This document shows, one piece after another, positions 45,851 through 58,279 of a stretch of DNA of 64,000 bases (within the stretch, counting starts at the first letter, position 1; every line of letters begins with the position of its first letter). The notes below the pieces were generated by a model, which was not told where the DNA came from, did no database searches, and saw nothing but the letters and a program-made list of their open reading frames with translations. Source of the stretch: Sciurus carolinensis (taxonomy: Eukaryota; Chordata; Mammalia; Rodentia; Sciuridae); the NCBI RefSeq assembly GCF_902686445.1, contig NC_062213.1:137910491-137974490 (forward strand), read 5' to 3'. The position numbers and the translations under genes were made by a program.

Positions 45851-47219
45851 GAGATAACAGAGACACTAATCAATGCAGAAACTTCGCATGTGCTAAGTGT
45901 GCAACAAGATTGACAGCATCTCAGTCTCTTCTGCCACATTAGCCCAATTTGGTCAAAGTCTTTCTAGAAAATGACAGCCCTTGTTGTTGCTCTCTCACCC
46001 CCTTTCTTTTCCTTCCTATTATTCCGGAAACACATCTACGTAACATCAAAAGGATGGTCTAAGAAGATGTTGAATAAAAATATTCTAGCTCCTTAGAATT
46101 CCCCTATTTCATTGCAGCAATGAAACCAAAAAAAAAATTTTTTTTAATTTATTGATTACTAACACACAACCTTGTAGTTTTCTATTTTCCACAAGAGCCA
46201 CTGTGTGCCAAGGAGTGTTGGACCAAGGATGGACCAAACACTATTGGCATCTCATTTCCATGTGGTCTTCAGCACTGTGCCACCTCTTCACAAGACATTC
46301 CTCCTGCGGAGAGGAAAGTTCCTATGACCACAAATGAATCCACTCGGTTTATCACTATCTTAATCAGAATAAGAGAAACAAATGAAGTGCATCATTGGGC
46401 TGGCTTCAGCATCTTCATTTCTTATTCCCTGCTATTTCTGATACAATTGCTAATTGAGGTAATTACTGTCTGGGAGCAAAACTCTGTGTTGCCCATAAGA
46501 CTGACTGACTGATGTGCTTTGAAAATGCAGCAAAAAGTCTTTTACTATGCTTGGATTCATTTCCCTTAGTAGATGATTTCAATCACTTCACATCATTGTT
46601 CATCTGGCAAGTCAAAGGAAGCCAAGATTTGAGGGAAATGAAGCTGGTACCTGGGAGTGGAGCAGACCCGTCTTCCATGCAGATGTGTGTGCCAGCTTCA
46701 TACTTGCAGAGAGGTGCCTGGATTTGCTCAAATCAACATGTGGTGCTCATGCTAATTGGTTGTTCCAAACAGGCGGTCCAGCTGGCAGCTGTCTAGGCCA
46801 CTGGAATGGCCCTGGGGCTGCTGACTCATTTCTGTCCCCAAGACTCAATGGTGTATTATTTTGAACGGAGGCTGGAGCCGACCTAATCTGCCCCAACTCC
46901 TTGTAGGGGATGCCTAAGAAGGAGTGGCCTCTTCAGGGCTTCTGCTGACCTTCAGAGTCTCATCTGCACTTTGGCACAGTAAATTGCCTGGGAAACCTGC
47001 GCTGCATCTGGGACCTCAAGCTTGGAGGCCAGGGAAGGTCACTAGTTTGTGTCCTGGTGGATAGTGTGAGAAAAAGGACACAATAAGCCTGGTGTGTGAC
47101 CTGGTCAGGCAGTATTGTCTTTAGTCCTTTGGGGTCATCACCCTCCTCCTGAAATACCATCAGGAGTGGCAAAGGAAAGGACTGGGAGCAGATAATCACT
47201 TGCTAGTGATCAATACTTT
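45851..47219. other. Unassigned intergenic sequence
   Basis: No gene, and no repeat I can name. 46600-47200 is relatively GC-rich and looks single-copy. Confidence 0.5.
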
Positions 47220-47420
47220 AATACTCATTTGTACAATTCATCTAGTACTTAGTCAATCTAGATATCATATTTATTGAGTACCTATTACATACAAGAAATG
47301 GTGCTAGATTTAATGGATATAAAAATAGAAATCTGAGAAGATCCTTGCCTTCAAATTCCTTAGAGTCTAAGTAGGGAATTAGGACATAAACACAAAAAGT
47401 TAAAGAACAATAAGAACATT
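47220..47420 (+). repeat. L2 3' end fragment
   Basis: 'tcatatttattgagtacctattacatacaagaaatggtgctag', 'gatccttgccttcaaattccttagagtctaagtaggg', 'aggacataaacac': clear L2. Confidence 0.8.
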
Positions 47421-47559
47421 AAATAAAACCAAAATAACCCACATTTTAGAAACCAACAAATTTATTTCTCACAGTACTTCATTCCGCCCTGGAAGCATAA
47501 ATGATGTGACTCCTCCATGGAACTATTCCTGTTCACCCAATGGATGTGAACATGATCGA

Positions 47560-47690
47560 CACCTGTGCAGAGCATTTTTAAGCACTTTACTCATTATTTC
47601 ACTTAATCTTCAGAAAAATTGCTAAACTGTAGCAAAACTCTTAAAAAGTAAGGCATGATTCAGGCTTTAAATTAGACATTACAACAAAAA
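47560..47690 (-). repeat. MIR fragment, antisense
   Basis: 'gcagagcatttttaagcactttactcattatttcacttaatcttcagaaaaattgc' matches reverse MIR. Confidence 0.65.
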
Positions 47691-49544
47691 CCATTCCTTT
47701 GAATTTCATCCGTGGCCCAATTTGTGCCCAAGACCAGAATTAAGTCTTTCTTCTGCTGTAACATGCTGCTTATTCCACTTGAGAAGGATCCAGGCTGTAG
47801 ATGCAAATAGGACTGTGTGCTCATGACTCGGACGGTGGAGGGTTAAGGACAGACAGTGGGAACAAACCCTTATTAATAGGAGCTGCTCATAAAAGAGAAA
47901 ACATCTCAATAAAAATCAAAAGCTGTTTCCAGTTTGAGAACTAAAGTAGAGGTTGAAAATTTCACCCTATAACTTCTGACCAAGCGTCTCAAGACTAAAT
48001 ATTCAATTTTCAAATATATGTTTAGCAGAGGAACAACTTTGTTATAATATGGTAGAGAAACATCTCCTTGAAATACCACTCACATTAAACTGATCTCTGA
48101 GGTCAACTTCAGAATTCTCTGGAGACTTCCTCTGGGATAAGAACATAGGAAGAAAATAAGGTGAAAAACTGCTATATCACTCCTGTGCTTCAAACTCATG
48201 CTGGCCTAGTTCTTATAGGACAAGGCTCTCCTCAGGTTTGAGTTCAGCACCACCTCCCACCACAGCCCAGTCACCCTTTCCAGCAGTCAGCCCAGTGGGC
48301 ATGCTGAGCATCTACTGTGTGCTTCAGAGGCACATGCCACTCTGTTCTTTGCCAGGTCTGAATGCCCACCCACCCCTGAGTACTAGAGACCAAACTGTGT
48401 CCTGAAGACCAGCCTCCACTCCCAGGCCCTTAGGAAGCCTAGGTGGGGTTTCATGCCCTCCCCCGCGCTCCCATTTATTGGACTCAGGTTTCCAGATGTA
48501 ACTCATTCCTACACTGCTCCTTAAGAGTAGAGGTGCATTTACTCGTTTTGTATTCCCAGCACCTACCATAGAACGGGGCACATTCAGTTCAAGCTGAACC
48601 TCAGAGAAGCAGCACATGGGAAGGTGTTGTATCCAAGGTCCCCTGGGAGGGTTGGGGGGTAAATGGGATAGTGTGTGTGTTAAGTGACTTAGTGTTCATT
48701 TCCTGGGGAGGGCTGTGATACTATGCTTTCTGTGGGTTCATCTCCATGGCTATCAGAGCAAGTTCCATTCTTTAGGGTGCGGTGGAACGAGACCTGGCCC
48801 CTCCCTTCCTCATCAGAGATGAGAGGGGCTTGGAGTAAGTATTACTGACCTACATGGACCAAAAATGAGACTGCAAAAATAGGAAGGATGGAGGTTTGAT
48901 CCGCACTCCAGCTGTGGCTGGTCATGTGATTATTGTTGGGAAGCCCAGTTTGGAAAATTGGAAAGGAATAAAAACTCCAAATCCGTGGCCTACCGTCTGC
49001 CAATGGGTAGCAAAAACAATCACAGCAATAATCACACCTCTGGAGGGTCACTATGTGGGAAGCATTGTTCTAAGTGTTTTGTGTACTTGTTGAATAGGAG
49101 TAGCAGGGGCAGACCTGTCAGTGTCCATGAAGGGTCCAAAGAAATAGGCCCACTGCAGAAAGAATTAGCTCAGTGCCAGAAGTACAGGGGAGGTCAAGAG
49201 TAGAGTGAAGAAGGGTGTGTGTAACCCCAAGGTCTGTCTTCACAATGTGTCTGAGAAGCTGCTCATCTCCTACCCCCTACAGCCAGACCTCTGGTAGGAA
49301 CAGCCTTTCCTGCCACCTAGTCTGCATGCTCCAATCACCTCAAGATAGTGTCCGGATGACCTCAGGGTGTCCCCCTTTGGAAGGGCCCTTGAAATCCCTG
49401 GCCCTGGAATTTGCCCTTCAGGATTACATTCTCTGCTGGGAGAAATCTAAATATGGACAGAGCATGGCGTCTTTAAACATTGTACAAGAGGAGAGGAACA
49501 ACTGAATCCAAATGATAATATTTTGAAAAACCACAGGGAGCCTC
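47691..49544. other. Unassigned, mostly single-copy-looking sequence
   Basis: Contains a probable L2 3' end at about 48510-48610 ('cttaagagtagaggtgcatttactcgttttgtattcccagcacctacc') and a MIR scrap at about 49035-49085. No coding exon with splice sites and domain content was found. Confidence 0.5.
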
Positions 49545-49800
49545 TGCCGTTGTGGAGTTAAAGTCGCTCCTCTTTCATGTGATTAAAGAAGCCCTTGTGG
49601 GTTTTTTCTTTTCCTTAGAGACATACCATGGCTTCTCCCTCCCACTACAGCATGAGCGATTTTTAAGATTTCCAAGTGCACTGCATTTACATTACTACCC
49701 ATTCTCTAATGAAAGGCAAAAGCACATTAATGAGCCTCCTGATTACCACAGCTCTTGAGAAATTAATTAACGACAAGGCCGCATACACTAAACGTCCCTC
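49545..49800. promoter_or_regulatory. Candidate conserved noncoding / enhancer-like segment
   Basis: Not repeat-like and not coding. It carries several homeodomain-type TAAT cores close together: GCACATTAATGAGCC at about 49720, CCTGATTACC at about 49737, GAAATTAATTAACGAC at about 49759. This texture is typical of deeply conserved developmental enhancers, but conservation cannot be measured here. Confidence 0.3.
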
Positions 49801-50179
49801 CTCCTCTGCCTGGAGAGCTGGAGGGGCTGCTTTGCAACCTGCACGCAGACAAGAGCCCCCGAGAGTCTCCAGCCTGAGAAATGGTTTTCCAGGATGCTTT
49901 TTTGGATTGCTTTTCCTAAAGAAAAGTTGTTTCCTGAATAATTGAGTGACTGCATCTTTTTTTGTGGTGGAGGCTTGCTTTTTTTCTTTTCTTTTTTTCT
50001 AACCTGAAACTAGGTAATTTTGGTTGGAATATCCTTGGATGTGTCTTTTTTCCTTCTTTTTCTTTTTTCTGTTTCTTCTCCTTTTTTCCCTCCTACCTTC
50101 CTTCCTTTCTTTATCTTTTTTTTTTTTTTAAGTAAGCAACTAATTATCAAGCATCAGCATTCACCTGGCCCTTCCCTTA

Positions 50180-50233
50180 TAATAATAGACAACACTTAAA
50201 TGTTGTTTAATTTTTTAGGGACTGTTCCAACTG

Positions 50234-50271
<38 letters not shown>

Positions 50272-50460
50272 ACAGTACACATTTATTGTTATTCACAATA
50301 ATCCTGGGGTAGGTGCTGTTATTATCCCAGTTTTACAAAGGATGAAATAAAGGTTCAGAGATACCAATTTACTTAAGATTATACAGCTAGAAAGTGGCAG
50401 AGCCGTGATCTGAACACAAAGGAGTTATCTCAGAATTCATGCCCTACCCTTTAATGACAT
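50180..50460 (-). repeat. MIR SINE, antisense, with an internal (GT)n expansion
   Basis: 'gggactgttccaactgc', the GT tract at 50236-50269, then 'acaataatcctggggtaggtgctgttattatcccagttttacaaagg', 'tatacagctagaaagtggcagagccgtgatctgaacac'. Clear reverse MIR split by a microsatellite. Confidence 0.88.
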
Positions 50461-50599
50461 CCACACATATATACATGTGTATCTTGGATATTTTTAATAC
50501 TAACATGCTTATCTTTTATTATATGCATTTGATGTATAAAATAGGATCCATACACATACACATATACAGGTAATCAAATTAATATAGCCATCAATTTTC

Positions 50600-51060
50600 C
50601 TAACTTCTCCAGTTCTTCGTGCGTGTTTGTGTTAAAAGCACATAAAGCCTACTCCCAGCAAATTTTTAATGTATAGCACACTCTATCAACTATAAATTAG
50701 CTCTCTAGATTTATCCATTCTACGTAACCCAAGTTGTACCCTTTGCCAGATACATCCCTTTTCCCCCACTCCCCACCTGTAGTAACCATGATTCCTTTCT
50801 CTGTTTTTATGTACTGGACTTTTTCTTTAAGATTGTGAGATCATGCAGTATTTCTCTATTTCTGACTTATTTCACTTAGCATAAAGTCCTTCAAGTTCAT
50901 CCATGTTGTGGCAAATGAGAGTAACTCCGTTTTAAAGGCTGAATAATATTCCATATCTGTGTCACAATTTCTGCATCCATTTATACATTGATAGGATTAG
51001 GTGATCTCCGTTACTTGACTATTGTAAATAATGCTGCAACGAATATTCAAAATGTGTTTC
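50600..51060 (-). mobile_element. Ancient L1 3' UTR, antisense
   Basis: 'gtacccttt...cccactccccacctgtagtaaccatgattcc', 'tctgacttatttcacttagcataaagtccttcaagttcatccatgttgtgg', 'aaaggctgaataatattccat', 'actattgtaaataatgctgcaacgaat': the old L1 3' UTR order. Confidence 0.85.
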
Positions 51061-51129
51061 TTGAGATGTTTCCCACTGTCCTGATACAGGGTGCTTTCAG
51101 GCTGAATCCTGAAACTGTGACCTGAGTCA

Positions 51130-51290
51130 AACTCAGTGACCTTTCCAATGTTTCATCTATAAAGTGAGAGAATATCTGTATTTATGTCACAGGACTGTTG
51201 ACACCATGGTTGTAAGGAGCATATATGGTGTGCATAGTGCTTGATACATATTGAGCTCTTCATAAAAAGTAACTGTTTTGGAGAGTGTCC
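51130..51290 (+). repeat. MIR fragment
   Basis: 'gacctttccaatgtttcatctataaagtgagagaatatctgtatttatgtcacaggactgttg', 'gtgcatagtgcttgatacat', sense MIR. Confidence 0.7.
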
Positions 51291-51489
51291 AGTGCTCTTT
51301 GCTAGATTAGTCCTTCTACTGAGCACCTGCCACTCCCTCTGAAATGCTCTGCCCCAGGTACCCAAGGCTCACTCCCCTCTAGTCAGACATCTGCTCAAAG
51401 TCCTGCTGCTCAGTAGCTTCCCCAACCACCCAGCCCAAAGCAGCTACCGCCTCCCATCTCACTTTGTGCTTTTCATGCACCTGGCCCAG

Positions 51490-51650
51490 AGGCCATCTCA
51501 TATATTCATGTGTTTATTTGCTTATTTTCTGCCTCCTCCTACTAGAGCATTAACCTCATGGTGACAGCAACTGTATTGTGCTCACTGCTGGATTCTTGGT
51601 GCCTAGTTCAGTGTCTGGCATACACAAAGTAAATTCCTATTGAATGCATG
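51490..51650 (+). repeat. L2 3' end fragment
   Basis: 'ctactagagcattaacctcatggtgacagcaactgtattgtgctcactgctggattcttggtgcctagttcagtgtctggcatacac...aattcctattgaatgcatg' matches the L2 3' end throughout. Confidence 0.8.
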
Positions 51651-53300
51651 TGAATTTGTGACATCTCTCCTATGTATTTGTGATTCCACACAATGGCATA
51701 GCCGAGAACTGTTCGTCTATTACAGTAGCTATTGCATATCTGGGACAAGCCTTGGGCTTCAGAGCCACCGGTGTAGTGACTGAGAAGGCCTAACCCACCA
51801 AGGAATTCAGCTATGCTTGGTAAGCCCTAACGCCCAGAAGTGCAAAGCAATCATTGATCCAGGCTGGAGGGGATCCAAAATGGCTCAACTGTTTGCTAGA
51901 AAAGTTTTAGCCTGGAGTGACAACAGGCAAGCTAAATGCTTCCCAGCTTCTGCCTCCCCATCTCCCTCCAGGATTCTTTATTGGGTCATGGCCCTTTCTC
52001 AAGGACAAGAAGCATGTCTTTAAACTAACCTGTGGCAATGGATAGTTTACTGCTTTTAAGCTTGGGAATTATTTTTTAATGGTAGCACAGAGCTTGGCTC
52101 ATGATTTTCAATAAGTAAAAGCAGAAGTGGATTTTGCTTCTGGCTCTACCTGGCTTCCATTGAAGTGCAGCAGCTTTTGATTCACAAGTTGTTATCCGAA
52201 TATCACAGCCTCATGGATAGCACCTGTACCCAGAAGTGCAGCAGCTCTGTGGACAAACGGCAGCCTCTTTACTGCTGCTGCTTAGTGGAGGCTAAAGCAA
52301 CTGAGGTCAGTGAGTGCTAGATGTCCTGACCCCGCCTTGCCAAGCTCCTGGGCTCACCCTCTCCAGGGCAGAGCCAGATGGAAGGTGAGTCAGGCGGGGG
52401 TCATTTGAGCTGCACAATAATGCTCCTCAGCCACCAGAGGAGATTGATTTAGAAACAACTCTAAAGGGCGTGGTGTTTCTTCTAAATGCAAGGCTTATAA
52501 ATTCCAAGCACTTTCAGAGGTTCTAATACGGAGACGTGTGGCTTCCCAAAGCCTTCATAAAACAGAGAGATGAGGAAAAAAGAAAAAATAAATTAAACAA
52601 CAAATAGCAAAAAGGAAAGCAAGCACCATGAACTCTCCATGACCCAGCAGTTGCAATAACTCATGTTAGGGTTTAGTTTCCATGTATATGCAGTGAGCAG
52701 CAAGATCTGCAGGCTGAAGAGGAAGCTGCCTCCGTTCCTTAGCTGTGAATTATCGTCTATGAGGTAGACATTATTTCCACGTTAATGTATATGATGTATC
52801 AGGTAACTATGATGGTAACCCTACTGGTAAAGCCTGTGGATAGACGCAGTCATTAAGAGCTATAATAACCCCAAATCATGGACTTGGGTGTTGGGAGAAT
52901 CCAACTGGCCATGCTGACGTGGCGGGGCGGGCCCAGACTTGTGTAGTGGAAGTGTGTTTCCTTTGCCATTCCACATGAAGTCATAAGTCAGTAGACCAGT
53001 CTTGCTGGGTTCCTGGCAATGTTCAGGTCTCTGGTTATGGATGAGTCACTTTTTTTTCCTTTTATTTCCTTTTTCTTCTGCCTGGCTTGAAGTGTTTCTT
53101 AGAAAAACATAGATCTTATTGAAGGAAACCTCCATTAGGGGTTTCCTGAGCAGCCTCTCTCCAGGGGCTATTATCTCATATGCACACTCAGACCTCTCAC
53201 TGTGGAACCCCAGAAAACTGACAGGCTATTGCCCATTCATCTCCTGGGAATTTTCAGAACTCAACCCATCTGCAGATATTGGTCCCCACTAGGCTGGCAG
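51651..53300. promoter_or_regulatory. Single-copy-looking sequence, candidate regulatory region
   Basis: No repeat recognised for about 1.6 kb, unusual for this window. 52380-52560 and 52680-52880 carry dense motif-like text (CACAATAATGCTCC, GGCTTATAAATTCC, CTTAGCTGTGAATTATCGTC). No coding exon. Function unknown; conservation not measurable here. Confidence 0.25.
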
Positions 53301-55910
53301 GTAGACATCAGAACCAAAACCTGGCAAGTGGAGCTAAGAGTCTAGGTAAGAGCTCCATATTTTAGCTTTCACTCCAACAACTGCAGATGCTGGGAGACTT
53401 CCTGCCCCCACCCCCCATTTCAACTTTCTCCCCATAGAGGAAATGACCCCACCCTCCATTGTGTCCCAACTGAGCTCCATACTTAACTGCTAACATAGCC
53501 CCTGTATTATTTTGCACTTTTTTTTTTCATATCTGAAGGTTTTTAGAGGACCTCTGAGGGAGCCTGAGTCTGACATGGTGCCTGAATAGCAAAGAAATTA
53601 TGGTCAAATGCATGAACCTTTCACTTATTTGTCTAAGGACCTTCCTCCTAGGGTGGCAGGATGTCCATCGATGCATAGAAACAACCTCTACCTTACTCAG
53701 AAATGCAAAGAAATCCATGATGGGTCTAAACATGTCTCATGGCCAGGTGTGTAAAAATTCCTGACTCAATGTTACCACACATCTGTCTGCTCACCCCACA
53801 ACTGGCCCAGGAAGTCAAGTGACAAGCCGTTGAAGCAAGGAAAGCAACTTTGTACCAAGACCGGGTTGACCAAAACACTGGAGGATGAACTTCCAAAGTC
53901 CATCTTGCTGGGAAGCTGAATTAGCAATGGTAGATACAGGCTGGTGATGGGTACTCATGGACAAGTGGGCACCTTCTCACAGATTCAGGGTTTGTAGCCA
54001 GATGATGCACATCTGATCTTTATGACCGTCTTAAGATGTTTTTCAGCTCTGCAAATCTCAGAAGAAACAGTGATCAGTTTTGTTTACTAATCAGTTTGCT
54101 TACATGCAGTTCCTGACACATTACACAAGAGAGAGGCTAGAGTGGGTAGCTCCCAGAGAAGAAAGACAAGTGTCAAGTGAACTTAGAGTCCTTAATCTCA
54201 GCTTCAATGACAGCTTGGGTCAGAAATCCTTACAAATACCGCCTTATCTGATCCCAAGGGCAAGGATGGCTCGAGTAGCTGAGATTCAGCTTGGCCTAGC
54301 CAACAAGTGTTTTCTCCTGTCCCATAGGGTTGTCCATGGAGTCCTTGGAGATAGAAATGTTCTCCCCAGCCCAGCTGGTTCACAACACGCTCACCTTTGA
54401 CTGATCTAAGGCCTCTCAGGCCCCAAATCACATTCAGTTCATGATCCCTTGGCAATAATCATGATGGGAAAATACACACAGCCCAGGCATGGCAGAATCC
54501 CAGCTTTGTGGGATTTCCTTGTTCAAGGAATGTATGATGGTGGTGACAAGGAAAGGACTAGGCTTACAGACGGAAGGCCAGGCGCCTGGGAGCAAGAGTA
54601 GCAGCAGGTTCCCTTCTTCATCGGAGGACTTAGACCTGTAACCTGAGGAGCTCTGGAGAGGAGGGGAAGGACTTGCCTTGGGGCACTGACTGGAAAGTAA
54701 GTTATTCTAGAAAAATCTGAGGCCTTTGATCCAGAGCATCTCCTCTGACTACCCTGAGAAGGATCTGGCCATTCCTGACTCCTGAGCGGCTACCTGGGTT
54801 GGAAGGTGTACGTGTTGGGGAGGAATCCCCCAGAATCAAGAACCAGGCCCAGGCTTTCCTATAGAGGGCTTCTAGCAATTCCTGCCTAGCAGCATGGCAA
54901 CCACATCCCATTTACCTGGGATCTGGGCAGCCTGAATGCTTTTTAAAAGGGTAGATTTTATTTCATTGCAAGCCAAAGAGGCATTCAGTCTCCAGGCCCT
55001 GACTACCCTGGCAGCATCTTCCCTGAGAGAGCTCCCCACACAGGCGCAAGCACCTGCATGGCCTCCCAGATGAAGGACAGAAAGATGGATGAGCCGCCGT
55101 AGGCAAGCTTGCTCTGTGGGAACACCAAGCCCAGGCGTCTGCTTGAGGCAGAAGCTCCAGGGGCCCAGTAAGAGAGCACTGGGCCCTGGTTGTGCAGTCA
55201 GGGGAAGCTGATGGGCTGGGCACTCATTGCCAGCCAGGGAGCACGGAATGTTCCTCCACAGTACAGCGTGCCCTTCTGGGTGGGGAGCCCCTACAGCTGG
55301 CCTCTCTGGGAATGTGCCTTTGCCATTTAAAAGGCTATGAGCCAACATTGTTCATTCAGATGCCCCCTGTGAGGCTGAGAAGGCTGGTTTCATTGTCCCA
55401 CTCCCCTTCCCTCCCTTCCATCCTCCCGTCTGCAGCCCAGATCCACCTCTCCTCCTGCTGCTGTCAGTTGTACAAGGCTCATGACCATATCCAAACCATA
55501 GAACCTTCTAAGCAGTGATCGCCACCATTCTAACTAAACAGAGAGAACTGACTGTGAGCCAAACTTGAAAGGACGAAGGCCACATACTGGTCCTGCTCAG
55601 CTTTTAAGCAGCTCTGTGCCTTCATATCTGACATGGTTTCCCTCATCCTTTCCATTTTGCAATGCTATCTACATATGCCCTCTACCTTTACCAGTCCCTA
55701 CTCAGGGCAGAAGTGCTAATCAATTGCTCTCCCACAGAGCCCTGAAGCTTGACCTTGGCCACCTTAACAGAGAGCTCTTATAGCCAACTCCTAAGTGCTG
55801 ATGTGAAGGGCAACGGGGAGGAGACCTATTTGCACTCTCTGTCCTAAAAGAATGTGTCACCTGGAAATGGAATTCTGTACCAAGAATAGGCCAGGCCACT
55901 CAAAAACATA
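53301..55910. other. Unassigned, moderately GC-rich intergenic sequence
   Basis: No repeat family or gene recognised. An open frame of 158 codons at 54872-55348 (-) has no domain, and it overlaps other fortuitous frames. An imperfect 12-bp hairpin lies at 55157-55189. Confidence 0.5.
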
Positions 55911-55936
55911 GCTAACTAACTAACTAACTAACTAAA
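55911..55936. repeat. (CTAA)n tetranucleotide repeat
   Basis: About six CTAA units. Confidence 0.95.
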
Positions 55937-56479
55937 TAAGGTTAAAAATCAAAGAGACAATAAACCCACCTGAATAATCTGGACTAGCCAACGAGTGATA
56001 CTTATTACTAGGCAAAGATATCCTCACTCCATATTTTATCTGGATAGATTCAAGGTTAGAGATATTGAAACACTGGAAATCAGAACTGCCCTTTCCTTGT
56101 ATGTATGGAGTTCTGGGAAAGAGGGGACTTTAGTCCTTCCCTCCCCTTCCCAGGAAAGGGTGTCCTCAGTGGCTGTGACCTCCTGGGTCACTGGCTGGTG
56201 GTGGCCATGTCAGGCTTTCTGGTTCCTAGTCCAGAGCTTCCTCCACTTGCTGACTACAGTGTCCAGCTTGGCAAGGAAAAAACATTGCTATTTAAGGCAC
56301 AGGCAATTAATGGTTTTCAATGGTGTTTTTGGTAAAAATTAATGAACCAATGGAACTTCATTGAGACCATAAAAAACAAATTCCTAAACACTGCATGATT
56401 GAATAAGGGAGTCAGAACACCTTTTTAGTATAACTCTACCACTCCCTGTTTGGAGACCTGTGGAGTCACCTAACTCCCT
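55937..56479. other. Unassigned intergenic sequence
   Basis: Nothing recognised. Confidence 0.45.
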
Positions 56480-57180
56480 CCCTCTTTTTATTAGAACTTT
56501 GTGGTCATATACTGTAGTTGGGTTCATTCCAAAAAATCATACATGCATGGAATTCGATCTCAGTTCACAATCCCCCCTTTTCCCTCTCCCTTTTCCTTCC
56601 CATCTTCTCCTCCCTCCCCTCCTGCATTGTCCTTCTTTACTCTGCTAGATTTCCTTTCATTCATCTATTATTTATATTTGATTGGTTCTTTTTACTTACA
56701 CACAAATGTGAAATTCCCTGTGGTATATTTGTATATGCACATAACATGATTTTTAAAGAATTTATGGACTGGGGATATAGCTCAGTTGGTAGAGTGCTTG
56801 CCTCATAAGCACAAGGCCCTGGATTCAAATCCCCAGTACCGAAAAAAAAAAAAAAAAAGAATTTATTCCACTTTGCCTCCCCTTACCCATCCCTCCTCTC
56901 TGCCACTTAATCCCCTTCTTCTACATTACTGATCTTAACTCCATCTTTATAATATGATATCCTTCCCTCCTCCCTTCCTTTATTTTGCTCTAGTTTCTAC
57001 ACATGAGAGGAAACATTCGACCTTTGAGTTTGAGTCTAGCTTATTTCACTTAGTGTGATGTTATCCATTTCCATCCATTTACCAGCAAATGCCATAATTT
57101 TATTCATTTTATAGCTGAGTAGAACTCCATTGTGTATATATACCACAATTTCTTAATGTGTTCATCTATTGATGAGCACC
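56480..57180 (-). mobile_element. 5'-truncated L1, antisense, split by an ID SINE
   Basis: L1 3' UTR ('caatccccccttttccctctccc', 'tgtggtatatttgtatatgcacataacatg') followed by the ORF2 end ('gaggaaacattcgacctttgag', 'cattgtgtatatataccac', 'ttcatctattgatgagcacc'). It shares its order with the L1 at 12882-13734 and 29494-30300. Interrupted at 56766-56855. Confidence 0.88.
56766..56855 (+). repeat. Young ID SINE with intact TSD
   Basis: GGACTGGGGATATAGCTCAG 'ttggtagagtgcttgcctcataagcacaaggccctggattcaaatccccagtacc' and a pure A tail. Perfect 11-bp TSD, AAAGAATTTAT, at 56755-56765 and 56856-56866. It lies inside the L1, so it is younger than that copy. Confidence 0.96.
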
Positions 57181-57192
57181 AGAGCCTAACCC

Positions 57193-57388
57193 TTTTTTTT
57201 GTTCTTTGGCTTTGGTACTAGGGATTGAACCCGGAGGCACTTTACCACTGAACTATATCCCCAGCACTTTTTATTTTTTATTTTGAGACAGGGCTTCACT
57301 AAGTTGGTAAGGCTGGCCTTAAACTTGCAATCCTCCTGCCTTACCCTCCAGAATGGCTGGGATTACCAGCCTATGCCACCGCACTCAA
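57193..57388 (-). repeat. B1-dID SINE, antisense
   Basis: 'ggtactagggattgaacccggaggcactttaccactgaactatatccccagc', 'gagacagggcttcactaagttgg', 'caatcctcctgccttaccctccagaatggctgggattacc', 'atgccaccgcactcaac'. Possible short TSD CCTAACC / TCTAACC. Confidence 0.93.
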
Positions 57389-58270
57389 CTCTAACCTGTG
57401 TTGAACCTTAGTTTTCTTGCCTGTACAATGAACACCAACAGTACTGTCTGTGATTGCCTCACTGAACATAGACACCAAAAACAAAACAAACAAACAAAAA
57501 AAAACATGGAACTTCTGGATCCAGTTGAACAGCAGTCACCATGAGAGGGTGGCCAGCAATGAAATAGGGAGATGTAATTCCAGGATTAGTGGCGATTTTC
57601 CACAAATACCAGGATTCCAGGTATAAATACCCATAGCTCAGATGGTTTGAACTCTGCAGGTCAGGCAGACTTTACACATGGTTTTTATGGGTGGGAATGT
57701 CAGGGAAAAGAAAACTGCAGAGGGACCTTCCACAGGATGAAGGATTGTTTCAGACCCACGGGAGACCCAGGGGACCTTCCCACATCTTTCCACCTCAGAC
57801 TCTGGAGGAGGGTCTGACAGCAGGTCCAGGATAAAAGCGCTGCATGCATGCTTAATGAGCGTTAACTGGGGAGCAGCTGAAAGCATTAAGGACCAGTGTG
57901 TAACAGATTAGCTCATGGGGAGTAACCCAAACACATCTCCTCTGGGTTGCATTTATCAGAGCACCCCGCTGAGTGTTCCTGACATTGGGAGCCCGCTTTG
58001 TAACCATATGCCCACTGCACCAAGGCCTTTGCCATAGGAAGCAGCGTGTGTTCACCCAGCATATCTTTCTAAGACGTGAATTAACATGTGCTCCTCCCAA
58101 CTCTGGCAGCTTGCTGCACTCCTTCAAAGGAAGGACTGAAATGACTTTGTGCTGTGATTGAGACAGGACCTGTGAGCAGAAGGCATTTTAGGGAGAACAA
58201 AGCCTCTGGATCAGCCACTGGGTGGCGCAGGAACTCTACCAATGCCCTCTTAGGAAAAGGAAAGAATTCA
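57389..58270. other. Unassigned, single-copy-looking sequence
   Basis: No repeat recognised in 57540-58270. 57830-57960 has palindromic and TAAT-type text (GCTGCATGCATGCTTAATGA, GCGTTAACTGG). No coding exon; open frames at 57638-58161 on both strands resemble nothing. Confidence 0.4.
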
Positions 58271-58279
58271 TAGTTTCCA

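Noticed and set aside
52917..52940. GGGGCGGG GC-box-like site suggesting a promoter
   Set aside because: Isolated; no CpG island, no downstream exon or open frame.
54872..55348. Open frame of 158 codons (-)
   Set aside because: Moderately GC-rich sequence keeps several overlapping frames open on both strands; no family resemblance or splice context.
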